A stretch of DNA of 64,000 nucleotides from NCBI RefSeq assembly GCF_001591645.1, contig NZ_BCVH01000001.1, forward strand, positions 806,001 to 870,000, in the 5' to 3' direction. Below, in pieces: positions 1-9,175 of the stretch. The DNA is from Robertmurraya korlensis NBRC 107688. GTDB taxonomy: Bacteria; Bacillota; Bacilli; Bacillales; Cytobacillaceae. Position numbers and translations under genes: made by a program. Each line of letters begins with the position of its first letter. Within the stretch, counting starts at the first letter, position 1. The notes under the pieces are model-generated. The model made no database searches and was not told where the DNA came from. It saw only the letters and a list, made by a program, of their open reading frames with translations.

Positions 1-3000
1 TTCCACCTCAGCCCGTACAATTGCCTGAGGTTCCTAAAGATACGCAAGCCCCAACCATTCAGCACGAACCAATTCCAACTAGCAACACTTTTTCGCCTGT
101 GACGATAGCGGCAAATATTACAGATGATGTAACCGTAGCAAATGCAACCCTCTATTATAAAAATGAAAAAGCGGACATGTACTCCATTGTAACGATGATA
201 AAGGATGGAGAAACCAACGTATTTTCAGCTGACATTCCATTAATTGATGTAGATAGTTCTTTGTCATATTACATAGAAGCATCGGATGGGTTGAACAAGA
301 TACAAACAGTGGAATATCGAATCAATGTGGAAACTCCTCCTGTTGATTACAATCAGCTTCCACCATTTTTAGTAACGGAAGTTTTACCAGATTCTACAAA
401 TGTTGGCTTGGCGGATGGGTATGAGTTTGTCGAGATTTATAATAACTCATCAAGTCCTGTAAGTCTCAAGGATTATAAGATAAATTACCGGTACTATACG
501 AATGATCCTGGCTCTGATGTTGTATGGGCCTCTGTACCTGACGATGTAGTTATCCCTGCTAAGGAAACACTAGTATTTTGGATCATAAACGAGCAAAACG
601 GTTCAAAAACCGTAGCTGACTTTAACCAGCATTTTCGTACGGATTTAATAGAAAACGAGGATATCGTTCGCATTTATACCAGCGGGATGGCAAATGGTAG
701 TATACGAGGCCTAGTGTTTGCAACGAACACTGGCAAAGAAAGGGCTGTCGCTTATTATAATGATGAATCCAATGTAGATGATACATTTGCAGACAAAGGA
801 ATTCAGTATAGGTATCCTACCGATAAAAGTAACAAGATGCATAAGCTAACGATTGAACCAGCAACACCTGGTAGTGTAAGGTCTGTACAAGTTCCAGTAA
901 CTCCACGAGAATACCCAGTTGATTCAACCAAGCCGGTAGTTGAAAACCTAACGGACGTCTCATCCGTTAATCAAAAAGAAAATATCGAAGTCATTGCAAA
1001 AGCAAGTGATGATAGTGAAGTGAAAACAGTTAAAATCTTTTACAAAATATCAGGTCAAACGGAGTTTACGGAAGCCATTGTGAAAGAAAATTTTGATGAT
1101 AATTTCTTTCACCAAGTGATATACTCACCAGAGCTTATCGGAAAAGAGTATGTAGACTATTATCTTTTTGCATCCGATGGCACTAATGATGTAATAAGTG
1201 AGACATACCGAGTACAGATTACAAACGACTTGGATCAGTCTAGTCTACGCCTAAATATTAAAGAGGGAGAAATGGTAGCTGGGGAAAAAGTAGTTAAAGC
1301 AACCTCAACAGTCGATGCTCCTGAAAATGTTCAGGTATCTATCGATGATCAAGAAGTGACAACAAACTTGTATTCCTCTCTGGAACATACGGCTTATCTC
1401 GCATTTGAGGCAAATGGACTAAACACCTATTTCCAAAATGCCGTTACAATGGGTGAGGAAATTTTATATTTAATGAATAAAGATTGGCTATCAGCCTGGA
1501 AAACATTCTCTGTACCAATTACGCCGGACCGTTTGCAGATAGGAGACAATATCATCACGATCCGTTCAGGAAATAAAGCTTCTCCATTTGAGCTTAGTTC
1601 AGCAGAAAATCGGGATGATTATGATCTTCGTAATGTAAGGCTCGTATTAGCAGATGGAACCGTTATTAAGGACACAGCCTTTAACGATCCTGCGCGTATT
1701 TTAAAAATGAATGATGCTCATCCCTTTGTTGATTTTCATTTTCAGATTACCGAGGAGCACGCAAGGTCAAAGTCTTTTACGTGGAATACAACTACTGTTA
1801 CAGATGGGGAACATACACTTACAGTTTCGGACCTTGATGAAGAAGTGAGTGCAACAGTATTAGTCGATAATACCATTCCTACCATCAATACGAATATCAA
1901 GGAAGGTAAAACCTATAAAGGGGCCTTTACGATTGAAGCAAAAGCAAAGGATGCTGGTGCTGGGGTTGAGTTGATGGAAGCATTTTTAGACGAGGAACCT
2001 ATTAAACTACCGCTTGAAACTGCTTCATCAAAGCTCACAGCAGGTGAACACAAACTCTCTATTCAAGCAAAGGATTCAGTTGGGAATACAGCAACAACGA
2101 TTGTACATTTTTCAGTTGTTAATGAAAATCCAGAGCAGCCAATCAATGAATCCTCCTTTGGAGAAACTCCTGTGAATGGAACCCCTTTACTCAAGGTAAA
2201 GGTAGCTGACCCAACCAATGATAAAATGGACGTCTCCTTTTATGAAGGGTTCCAATACGATGCAGGTGATAAATTACAAGTAACAGGCTATTCAAACGTT
2301 GCCAATGTGGAGCCACCTAACGAACCATCTCCTCAAGGAGAGGAGATATTTTCAGAGGAGCAAATTTCTCTCACCGCACAGCAAGACGGAAAATATGCAA
2401 CGAAGGATTCGAGCGAAGGTTTTCCTTATCACCGATTTGATGTCACTGTTGATGAAAAAGTGGATTCAAATGATGTAGTTGAACTTTTTTGGAAAGGAAA
2501 TTCTCTTCCTGGAAGAAAGGTATCTATGTACGCTTGGAATCATCTGACAAGTAAGTGGCAGTTAATCGATTATAAGATTGCTGGAGAAGAAGATTTTTCG
2601 TTAAAAGGACATGTTGAAGTGGAAGCATTTGTTCACGAACGGAAAATCAATGTACTTGTTCAAGACGAGATTCCTACCTCACCAACGGAGTATGACTACA
2701 CCTTTGTTTGGATGTCGGATACACAATATTACTCGGAAAGTTATCCATATATTTATGAACAGCAAACCAAATGGATTGCAGAGCATCAAGATGATATGAA
2801 GATCAAATATGTGTTTCACACAGGGGATCTTGTGAACATCTCAACCGATATGACCCAGTGGAGCCGCGCAAATGAGTATATGATGGTGCTTGATGATCAC
2901 AACGTTCCTTATGGTGTATTAGCAGGAAATCACGATGTTGATCAAGTTTCTACAGACTATACGAACTATTATCAATATTTTGGCGAAGATCGTTTTATGA

Positions 3001-3788
3001 ATAAACCGTATTATGGTGGATCCTATTTGAATAATCGGGGACATTATGACCTCATCTCGGTAGGCGGAAATGATTATATCATGGTGTATCTAGGATGGGG
3101 CGTCACAGATGAAGGGATCCAATGGATAAATGATGTGTTACAAGCTCATCCGGACCGGAAAGCCATTCTAAACTTCCATGAATACCTTCTAGCCACAGGT
3201 ACACGACACCCACTTGGAGAAAAGCTATACAATGAAATCGTCGTTCCAAACAAAAACGTCATGGCAGTATTAAGCGGACATTATCATGAAGCACAAACAC
3301 TAATCGATGAAATCGATGACAATGGGGATGGAACACCTGATCGAAAGGTATACCAAATGTTAGCTGACTACCAAGCTGGTCCTGAGGGAGGCCAAGGCTA
3401 TATGAGGTTATTACATTTTGATGTGGATCAAAATCGTGTGTTCGTCAATACGTACTCTCCATATTTGGATGATTACAATTTTTATAATACGGATACGTAT
3501 GGTAGCAAAGATGAGTTTGTGATGGATTTAGACCTCGCCGCAGCCGACAAACGAGTGGCAACCGATTATTTTTCCGTTAACATTTACACAGATACCTTAA
3601 TCGGGGAAGACCGAAATGTAAAAAGCGGGGAAATAGCCGAAACAGTCTGGAAGGGACTTGAGGAGAATCAAACGTATTCCTGGTACGCTGTGGCATCTGA
3701 TAGATACACAGGGAAAACGACATCACCTATCTGGACCTTTTTGAAGGGAAAGAAGAGGATTAATGAAGGAAAACGAAGGGGCAAATAA
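1..3788 (+). CDS. Secreted multidomain metallophosphoesterase, 5' end outside window
   Basis: The frame is open to the left edge (first whole codon at base 3), so the start and any signal peptide lie upstream; the TTG at 21 is only the first start-like codon. About 1,260 residues are visible. Ig-like segments alternate with a lamin-tail-like domain (about residues 113-300, counted from base 21). A calcineurin-like phosphoesterase domain follows from about residue 890, with motifs MSDTQ, HTGDL, GNHDV, FHEYL and SGHYHEA; Gln replaces the His of the usual first DxH motif. A short fibronectin-like end follows. No LPxTG sorting signal is seen at the basic C-terminus. The substrate is unknown; an extracellular phosphoesterase used for phosphate scavenging or surface processing is the likely role. 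Confidence 0.85.
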   Translation, partial: PPQPVQLPEVPKDTQAPTIQHEPIPTSNTFSPVTIAANITDDVTVANATLYYKNEKADMYSIVTMIKDGETNVFSADIPLIDVDSSLSYYIEASDGLNKIQTVEYRINVETPPVDYNQLPPFLVTEVLPDSTNVGLADGYEFVEIYNNSSSPVSLKDYKINYRYYTNDPGSDVVWASVPDDVVIPAKETLVFWIINEQNGSKTVADFNQHFRTDLIENEDIVRIYTSGMANGSIRGLVFATNTGKERAVAYYNDESNVDDTFADKGIQYRYPTDKSNKMHKLTIEPATPGSVRSVQVPVTPREYPVDSTKPVVENLTDVSSVNQKENIEVIAKASDDSEVKTVKIFYKISGQTEFTEAIVKENFDDNFFHQVIYSPELIGKEYVDYYLFASDGTNDVISETYRVQITNDLDQSSLRLNIKEGEMVAGEKVVKATSTVDAPENVQVSIDDQEVTTNLYSSLEHTAYLAFEANGLNTYFQNAVTMGEEILYLMNKDWLSAWKTFSVPITPDRLQIGDNIITIRSGNKASPFELSSAENRDDYDLRNVRLVLADGTVIKDTAFNDPARILKMNDAHPFVDFHFQITEEHARSKSFTWNTTTVTDGEHTLTVSDLDEEVSATVLVDNTIPTINTNIKEGKTYKGAFTIEAKAKDAGAGVELMEAFLDEEPIKLPLETASSKLTAGEHKLSIQAKDSVGNTATTIVHFSVVNENPEQPINESSFGETPVNGTPLLKVKVADPTNDKMDVSFYEGFQYDAGDKLQVTGYSNVANVEPPNEPSPQGEEIFSEEQISLTAQQDGKYATKDSSEGFPYHRFDVTVDEKVDSNDVVELFWKGNSLPGRKVSMYAWNHLTSKWQLIDYKIAGEEDFSLKGHVEVEAFVHERKINVLVQDEIPTSPTEYDYTFVWMSDTQYYSESYPYIYEQQTKWIAEHQDDMKIKYVFHTGDLVNISTDMTQWSRANEYMMVLDDHNVPYGVLAGNHDVDQVSTDYTNYYQYFGEDRFMNKPYYGGSYLNNRGHYDLISVGGNDYIMVYLGWGVTDEGIQWINDVLQAHPDRKAILNFHEYLLATGTRHPLGEKLYNEIVVPNKNVMAVLSGHYHEAQTLIDEIDDNGDGTPDRKVYQMLADYQAGPEGGQGYMRLLHFDVDQNRVFVNTYSPYLDDYNFYNTDTYGSKDEFVMDLDLAAADKRVATDYFSVNIYTDTLIGEDRNVKSGEIAETVWKGLEENQTYSWYAVASDRYTGKTTSPIWTFLKGKKRINEGKRRGK

Positions 3789-3809
3789 GCTAAAAAGGAA
3801 AAACGAAGA

Positions 3810-3842
3810 AGGGCGGAGAATTTAATCTCCGCCCTGTTCTTA
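3810..3842. terminator. Bidirectional intrinsic terminator
   Basis: A perfect 10-bp stem (AGGGCGGAGA / TCTCCGCCCT) with a 6-nt loop sits between two convergent genes. T-rich sequence lies on both sides, so it can serve both strands. Confidence 0.85.
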
Positions 3843-4223
3843 TTAATAGCCAACCTCAACAGCTGCTACAACTATGTACATTAAATCATTTTTGTCTTCT
3901 TTATCAGGAAGAACAATCCCGCTTGTGGTAAGCATGCCGCCATCTTGAACCTGTACGGTCACCTCACCATATGGAAGTACTGCCTTTACTGCTTCAATAT
4001 CAAGTAACTCCTTGTCACCAGGGACAGCCAATTTGACATTCACCTTCATATTTTCAAGCTTGTTCTCTGGAAGAACGGTACGAATACCAGGCATTGAGTT
4101 GAAATGAATCGCATTTTGGACCGCGCGTATAGCTGCTTTCGTCACGTTTTGGCCATGAACATCTATTCCCATTCCTGTTTCAATAAACATAATCTGATCC
4201 ATGATTTTCCCTACCTTTATCAT
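3843..4223 (-). CDS. Lin0512 family protein
   Basis: The 126-residue product resembles the conserved hypothetical Lin0512 family, with the block FIETGMGIDVHGQNVTKAA near the start. The function of the family is unknown to me. An AAAAGGAG ribosome binding site four to five bases before the ATG at 4223 supports that start. The ATG at 4202 (MDQIMF) would match the usual family N-terminus better but has a weaker site. It is a single-gene unit, convergent with the phosphoesterase. No signal peptide or membrane segment is visible. Confidence 0.75.
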   Translation of the reverse strand: MIKVGKIMDQIMFIETGMGIDVHGQNVTKAAIRAVQNAIHFNSMPGIRTVLPENKLENMKVNVKLAVPGDKELLDIEAVKAVLPYGEVTVQVQDGGMLTTSGIVLPDKEDKNDLMYIVVAAVEVGY

Positions 4224-4383
4224 TTTTCTCCTTTTAAGGATAACGCAAATGACTCATTTAACCAACTATAAGGATGGAACAAACTAATAAAATAGAATAA
4301 TTTGGTTAATTTATAAAATAAAGCAGTTTTAAAGTGGGAATGAAGACCTTAATCGGAGAAACGGCTGTACCCTCCAAATAAGA

Positions 4384-4830
4384 GTCCGCATGAAGTCTGA
4401 TTAGGACTACAATGGTGCCTCCAACTAATTCACTGTCCGAATAACGGTCTGATTAGGACAGCAATAGCAGCTTAAACTGATTCACAGTCCGAATGACGGG
4501 CTGATTACGACAGCAACAGCAACGTAAACTGATCCAGAGTCCGAATGACCGTCTGATTAGGACAGCAACAGAAATTCCAACTAATTCACAGTCCGAATGG
4601 CGGTCCGATTAGGACAACAACAGCAGCTCCAACTAATTCACAGTCCGAATGACGGCCTGATTAGGACAGCAATAGCAGCTTAAACTGATTCACAGTCCGA
4701 ATGACGGTCTGATTAGGATAGCAATAGCAGCTTAAACTGATTCACAGTCCGAATGACGGTCTGATTAGGACAGCAACAGCAGCTCAAACTAATTTTCAGT
4801 CCGAATGACCGTCTGACAAGGACAGCAACT
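4384..4830. repeat. Tandem 52-nt repeat, about 8.5 copies
   Basis: The motif GTCCG recurs at 4384, 4435, 4487, 4539, 4591, 4643, 4695, 4747 and 4799: spacing 51 once, then exactly 52 seven times. Each unit carries the near-inverted arms GTCCGAAT and ATTAGGAC around a 9-nt centre, followed by a segment like CAGCAACAGCAGCTC and then AACTAATTCACA. Units differ from each other by a few substitutions. No ORF explains the stretch, which fills most of the gap between 4224 and 4882; I see no gene in it. Confidence 0.9.
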
Positions 4831-4882
4831 GCCACACAAGCATCACCTTAATCAATCCAAAATAACAAAACGAGTTGATCGG

Positions 4883-5818
4883 ATGAAAAAAAGCGTACTT
4901 TTAGTATTCATAATCGTGTTAACGAACTTAATAACAAGCTTCTCTTTTGCTGAAAACAACGTGGGTATTCAAACCATTCAAACGAAAAAGTCTGATTATA
5001 ATGGTGTTCATCTTAAGGAGAACATTGTGTATGCGAGGACTGAAAGGAAACCGTTACATCTGCACATCCTACTACCAAAACAAAAGTCAACACCTCGTCC
5101 ATTGATTGTGTTTATTAAAGGAGGGGGCTGGGGTTTCCATCATCCTCAAAGAACATTTGAATTTATCCCACAGTTAGTACCCTTTTCAAAAAACGGCTAT
5201 GTGGTGGCAAGTATCGAGCATCGGACAAGTCACGAAGGCAAATTCCCGACGCAATTATTTGATGTTAAATCAGCGATTCGATATTTACGAGCGCACTCAG
5301 CTGAATACAATATCGATAAAAATCGGATCGGTGTCTGGGGTAACTCTTCTGGGGGGCACTTGGCAGCTCTACTCGGTACAACTGGCGGAGTAGAGGAATT
5401 GGAAGGCAATGGTGAATACTTGAGCGAATCAAGTAAGGTACAAGCAGTGGTTGATTGGTACGGACCAACCGATTTGTTACAGATGAGTAAATATCCCTCA
5501 GACTTTGATTTTGACTCCCCGGATTCAGCAGAATCGGTGTTAATTGGTGGCGCGCTTCAGGAAAATAAGGACAAAGTGAAGAGAGCGAACCCTATTACCT
5601 ATATCACAAGTGACGACCCTCCGTTTCTAATTATGCACGGGGACAAGGATCGTCGCGTTCCATTCAATCAAAGCGTTCTCCTCTTTGACGCATTAAAAAA
5701 AGCAAACATAGAAGTGACTATGTATAAAATTAAAGGCGCGGGTCACGGTGGATTTTCACAACCTGAGATTCTAAAAACCGTACAACAATTTTTTGATACG
5801 CATTTACAGGGAAGGTGA
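4883..5818 (+). CDS. Secreted alpha/beta-hydrolase (esterase/lipase-like)
   Basis: The 311-residue protein starts with a Sec signal peptide (MKKSVLLVFII..., cleavage near SFA-EN). The oxyanion region FIKGGGWGF, the nucleophile elbow GNSSGG, the acid loop GDKDRRVP and the catalytic His in GAGHGGF are all in order, as in BD-FAE and carboxylesterase-type hydrolases. The likely role is cleavage of an ester, perhaps a polysaccharide acyl group, outside the cell; the substrate is not deducible. No good ribosome binding site precedes the ATG at 4883, so expression may be weak or the start unusual. The 52-nt repeat array lies directly upstream. Confidence 0.85.
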   Translation: MKKSVLLVFIIVLTNLITSFSFAENNVGIQTIQTKKSDYNGVHLKENIVYARTERKPLHLHILLPKQKSTPRPLIVFIKGGGWGFHHPQRTFEFIPQLVPFSKNGYVVASIEHRTSHEGKFPTQLFDVKSAIRYLRAHSAEYNIDKNRIGVWGNSSGGHLAALLGTTGGVEELEGNGEYLSESSKVQAVVDWYGPTDLLQMSKYPSDFDFDSPDSAESVLIGGALQENKDKVKRANPITYITSDDPPFLIMHGDKDRRVPFNQSVLLFDALKKANIEVTMYKIKGAGHGGFSQPEILKTVQQFFDTHLQGR

Positions 5819-5839
5819 GCCACTAGGTTCACCTTTTTG
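5812..5839 (+). terminator. Intrinsic terminator
   Basis: Arms AAGGTGA and TTCACCTT, with additional CC/GG pairs near the loop, are followed by TTT. It starts within the stop codon of the esterase gene. Confidence 0.75.
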
Positions 5840-5853
5840 CATTCTACCTACAT

Positions 5854-5872
5854 TGTTACATATATGGTAACA
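5854..5872. promoter_or_regulatory. Inverted repeat upstream of ABC permease
   Basis: TGTTAC and GTAACA, six-base perfect arms separated by seven bases, lie about 90 bases upstream of the permease start. This is a plausible repressor operator. Its cognate regulator is not evident. Confidence 0.4.
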
Positions 5873-5960
5873 GAATCTTCATATTTATCCTTTTAAATGA
5901 GATAGAACAAACTACCAAGCTAAAAAAGTATCAATAGCAATGAAATGGGAGGGAAAGGGA

Positions 5961-6737
5961 ATGTTTAATTGTACTTGGAGGCAAAAGCTAATTCCTTGGT
6001 TGATTCCTTTCTTTATCCTTGGGTTTTGGCAGATTTTTAGTATGAACGGGCTATTTCCAGCTACCATTCTTCCTTCACCTTTTGCGGTGATCCAAACAGG
6101 AGTAAAATTAACCGCATCAGGAGAATTAATCAATCACATTTCTATTAGTCTAGGGCGTGCCTTCATTGGCTTTATCATTGGAGGGATATTAGGATTTTTC
6201 TTCTGTTTAATGAATGGATTATGTAAACCAATGAATCTACTATTGCAACCTACCATTCGTATACTGAGAAGCATCCCGCATATATCTTTACTTCCGCTGG
6301 TGATCTCTTGGTTTGGCATGAATGAAGTGTCTTTCGTATTTCTAGTCACCTTAGGGGTTCTTTTTCCTATTTATATCCATACATATCAAGGGATCAAATC
6401 GGTTGATAAGAGACTTATTGAAATGGGAAGAGCTTATGGGCTGAAGGGTTATACCCTCTTCTTTCATGTGATGTTACCAGGTGCGTTATCTTCTATCTTT
6501 GTAGGAATCCGATATGCACTTGGTATGATGTGGATGACATTAATAGTGGTAGAGACCATCCCAGCGAATTCTGGAATCGGTTATTTGACCATGAACGAAA
6601 GGGAGTTCATGCAAATAGATATGATACTTCTAAGCATACTCATTTACTCCTTACTCGGAAAACTATCGGTTTGGATGGCCAAACTCTTTGAAAAGAAATG
6701 GTTGCTGGGGAAGCAATTGTCCCAAGAAGGAGAGTGA
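5961..6737 (+). CDS. ABC transporter permease, sulfonate/nitrate/taurine (SsuC-like) type
   Basis: The 258-residue inner-membrane protein has about six transmembrane helices and the BPD_transp_1 coupling loop (EMGRAYGLKG...FFHVMLPGALSSI). The start at 5961 is chosen because GGGAGGGAAAGGGA precedes it; the ATG at 5940 has no binding site. It is closely similar along its length to the permease at 52425-53189. An ATPase follows two bases after the stop. No substrate-binding protein gene adjoins, unlike the second copy, so this pair either borrows that binding protein or is a relic. Confidence 0.88.
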   Translation: MFNCTWRQKLIPWLIPFFILGFWQIFSMNGLFPATILPSPFAVIQTGVKLTASGELINHISISLGRAFIGFIIGGILGFFFCLMNGLCKPMNLLLQPTIRILRSIPHISLLPLVISWFGMNEVSFVFLVTLGVLFPIYIHTYQGIKSVDKRLIEMGRAYGLKGYTLFFHVMLPGALSSIFVGIRYALGMMWMTLIVVETIPANSGIGYLTMNEREFMQIDMILLSILIYSLLGKLSVWMAKLFEKKWLLGKQLSQEGE

Positions 6738-6739
6738 TT

Positions 6740-7495
6740 ATGATGGATTTTAACCCAATCTTACATGTTAATAATGTGCAAAAAAAGGATGGAAACCAGT
6801 CTGTATTAAAAGGAATTAACCTTTCTATTTATGAAGGGGAGTTTGTTTCCATCGTTGGGAAAAGTGGGTGCGGAAAAAGTACACTGCTTCGTATTATAGC
6901 TGGGCTAGAAGATAGTAATGAGGGATTAGTGAAAGTTAACGGAGAAAGGCTAACTTCTATAAATAACTATGCAAGAATCATGTTCCAAGATGGAAGGCTG
7001 ATACCGTGGAAAACCATCCTGCAAAATGTCGGCTTGGGCTTAACAGGTGATTGGAAACCAAAAGCCATGTATGTATTACATCATGTTGGTTTGAAGGAAC
7101 GTGCCAACCATTACCCTTCGTCGCTATCAGGCGGACAAAAGCAAAGAGTAGCACTCGCTCGTGCACTTGTCCATGAACCAAAACTATTACTGTTTGATGA
7201 CCCACTGGCGACAGTTGACGCCTTAACACGTATAGACCTGCAAAACCTATTCGAGTCTGTATGGAAAGAAAATCGACTCTCAGCCATTCTGGTCACTCAT
7301 GATGTGGAGGAAGCGCTCCTTCTATCCGACCGAGTGATCATTATGAGAGATGGAGAAGTGGTGTTGAATAAACTGATTGATTTGCCAAGGCCTAGAAGTC
7401 GATCCAATCCAACCTTCCATCATTATTCCGAGGAAATTCTTGATATGATTATGGGAGAGAACAAAGAAAAGAAGAATGGCTATAAAATAGTTTAA
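6740..7495 (+). CDS. ABC transporter ATPase (SsuB-like), atypical Walker B
   Basis: The 251-residue nucleotide-binding subunit has Walker A GKSGCGKST, Q-loop MFQDGRL, signature LSGGQKQR and the switch histidine in VTHDVEE. The Walker B reads LLLFDDPLATVDA: the catalytic Glu that follows the Walker B Asp is Asp here (residue 154). The paralogue at 53212-53970 has the normal LLLLDEPLGALDA. Such a Glu-to-Asp change usually slows ATP hydrolysis in this family. The start is the ATG at 6740, behind AAGAAGGAGAG; upstream in-frame codons overlap the permease gene. It is in an operon with the preceding permease. Confidence 0.87.
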   Translation: MMDFNPILHVNNVQKKDGNQSVLKGINLSIYEGEFVSIVGKSGCGKSTLLRIIAGLEDSNEGLVKVNGERLTSINNYARIMFQDGRLIPWKTILQNVGLGLTGDWKPKAMYVLHHVGLKERANHYPSSLSGGQKQRVALARALVHEPKLLLFDDPLATVDALTRIDLQNLFESVWKENRLSAILVTHDVEEALLLSDRVIIMRDGEVVLNKLIDLPRPRSRSNPTFHHYSEEILDMIMGENKEKKNGYKIV

Positions 7496-7585
7496 TGATT
7501 CTTTCATCATTTGTTCATAAATTGGTAATAATTTCTGGACATCCTACCTTCTGTAGTACAAAACATAAGTTGAAGGAGGAAAGAC

Positions 7586-8278
7586 ATGGTGAAAAAGATT
7601 AGTGGATTATTTGTGATTGCTCTAGTTTTTGGATTGCTGATTTCCGTTCAAGCACTTGCTGCACCGGAGGACAAGAGTGAAGTTGAATCAAAGGAAGCGC
7701 ATGCTCATAAGGGGCACTACCACCACAGTCCAGAGTTTCTTGAGAAAAAAGCAAAAGAGTTAGGGATTTCAACCGAAGGAAAAGATTCTGAGACGATCGC
7801 AAAAGAAGTAAGAGAAGCTATGATTAAGAAAAAAGCTGAGGAGTTCGGAATCCATACAGAAGGCAAGGACTTTGAAACCCTCGCGAAGGAAGTTAAAGAA
7901 ACCTATATAAAAAAACAAGCAGATGAGCTCGGAATCAAAACCGAGGGGAAAGATATTGACACGTTAGCAAAAGAAGTACGAGAAACGAATATTAAAACAA
8001 AGGCAAAAGAACTTGGCATTTCCACTGAGGGTAAAGAACTGAAAGCCCTAGCGAAAGAATTACGAGAAGCCAGCATAAAGAAAGAAGCAAAAGAATTGGG
8101 AATATCTACAGAGAATAAGGATTTCCATCAATTAGCTCATGAAGTACGAGATGCAAAAATTCTGCAAACCGCAAAGAAATTAGGTATTTCTACGGAAGAT
8201 AAGTCAACCGAGGAAATTCTTGAAGAGATTATGACCAATCATGAAGAGGAAGCAAAAAAGTTAAAACTGCTTCATTGA
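7586..8278 (+). CDS. Secreted protein built of 28-residue tandem repeats
   Basis: The 230-residue product has a signal peptide ending near ALA-APEDK, then a His-rich segment (HAHKGHYHHSPE). Six consecutive 28-residue repeats follow with the pattern A-K-x-L-G-I-x-T-E-x-K-(11)-K-E-V-R-E-x-x-I. The repeats are charged, rich in Lys and Glu, and probably helical; the last one diverges. A strong GAAGGAGGAAAG site precedes the ATG. I do not recognise a characterised family. It is transcribed alone: a strong terminator follows, and no enzyme motif is visible. A cell-surface or metal-binding role is possible but unproven. Confidence 0.85.
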   Translation: MVKKISGLFVIALVFGLLISVQALAAPEDKSEVESKEAHAHKGHYHHSPEFLEKKAKELGISTEGKDSETIAKEVREAMIKKKAEEFGIHTEGKDFETLAKEVKETYIKKQADELGIKTEGKDIDTLAKEVRETNIKTKAKELGISTEGKELKALAKELREASIKKEAKELGISTENKDFHQLAHEVRDAKILQTAKKLGISTEDKSTEEILEEIMTNHEEEAKKLKLLH

Positions 8279-8284
8279 AGTGAA

Positions 8285-8320
8285 AAGTGACTATTCTTAA
8301 AATGAGTAGTCACTTTTTTA
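8285..8320 (+). terminator. Intrinsic terminator
   Basis: A nine-base perfect stem (AAGTGACTA / TAGTCACTT) with a 13-nt loop is followed by a run of T. Confidence 0.88.
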
Positions 8321-8441
8321 TGTTCCAAATAGTGGTGCGAACGCATTCATTTCGTATAAACTAAAAAAAGAATGGTGACCCCGTATCTTTTCATGGATGT
8401 TCTTCGTTATAAGGATAGAGAGTGCTGAAGGAGTGGTGATT

Positions 8442-9149
8442 GTGCAAAGGAAAGTTAGGAAGAACGAGACGGATATACAGGAACATCCGAGTCCTACTCA
8501 AATGGAAGAGATGTATCCAAAGCTTTTGCGTTATTGTTTGTTTCTGTCCCAAAACAGCTGGGATGGAGAGGATTTGGCTCAGGAATCTTTCTTAAAGGCT
8601 TGGCAACATTATCAATATCAGTCGGATCTCTCTGCTGCGCTAGTGAATAAGATTGCTCATAATGAATGGATTGACACCATAAGAAGACGCAGCAAGGAAT
8701 CTCTTGAAGACATTCCGGAACAATCTCAAAATGAAACAGAACAACTTGTTAACCGATTTGAAGTGATTCAACAGCTGATCCATCAATTAACACCAAAACA
8801 AGCGATCATGTTTGTTTTAAAAGAGGGCTTTCAGTTCCAACTGTCTGAAATAGCGAAGCTTTTGGATTCGTCAGAAACGGCTGTTAAGGCCGCCATATAT
8901 CGGGCCAAACAGCGTATTGAGAAGAAGGATACTGACCATAAGAACCCTCTAATTGAGCAATATTGGAACGAAGAAGAAAGACAACAAATCGAATTCATTC
9001 TCCATGAATCTATTAAGTCTCAAGACCCGTCGATTCTCATTCATTCGATTCCAAACATTCGCTCGTTACAAAAAGGTCATCCTACTTGCACAATACAAAA
9101 ATCACCTCGCTCTTATCATCCTTCACGCACTGTCTTTATGGCTGCTTAA
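8442..9149 (+). CDS. RNA polymerase sigma factor, sigma-70 family (ECF-like)
   Basis: The 235-residue protein has a region 2 with [15 protein letters not shown] and [12 protein letters not shown] (the -10 recognition helix) and a region 4 helix-turn-helix ([43 protein letters not shown]). A C-terminal extension of about 75 residues has no motif I recognise. The GTG at 8442 is preferred because AAGGAG lies eight bases before it; the ATG at 8397 has no site. No anti-sigma gene follows. Instead a clpP gene starts 26 bases downstream, so the two are probably co-transcribed. Confidence 0.85.
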   Translation: MQRKVRKNETDIQEHPSPTQMEEMYPKLLRYCLFLSQNSWDGEDLAQESFLKAWQHYQYQSDLSAALVNKIAHNEWIDTIRRRSKESLEDIPEQSQNETEQLVNRFEVIQQLIHQLTPKQAIMFVLKEGFQFQLSEIAKLLDSSETAVKAAIYRAKQRIEKKDTDHKNPLIEQYWNEEERQQIEFILHESIKSQDPSILIHSIPNIRSLQKGHPTCTIQKSPRSYHPSRTVFMAA

Positions 9150-9175
9150 TTCGAAACGAAGGAGGAAAAACAAAC

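Noticed and set aside
21-23. TTG as the true start of the first gene
   Set aside because: The frame stays open to the window edge, there is no ribosome binding site, and a secreted protein of this type needs a signal peptide that must lie upstream.
4384-4830. CRISPR array
   Set aside because: Whole 52-nt units are similar end to end, so there are no unique spacers between conserved repeats, and no cas genes are near.
8340-8370. Autoregulatory ECF-type promoter (GAAC ... CGTATA) before the sigma factor gene
   Set aside because: The spacing between the two elements is only about 10 bases, far from the 16-17 expected.
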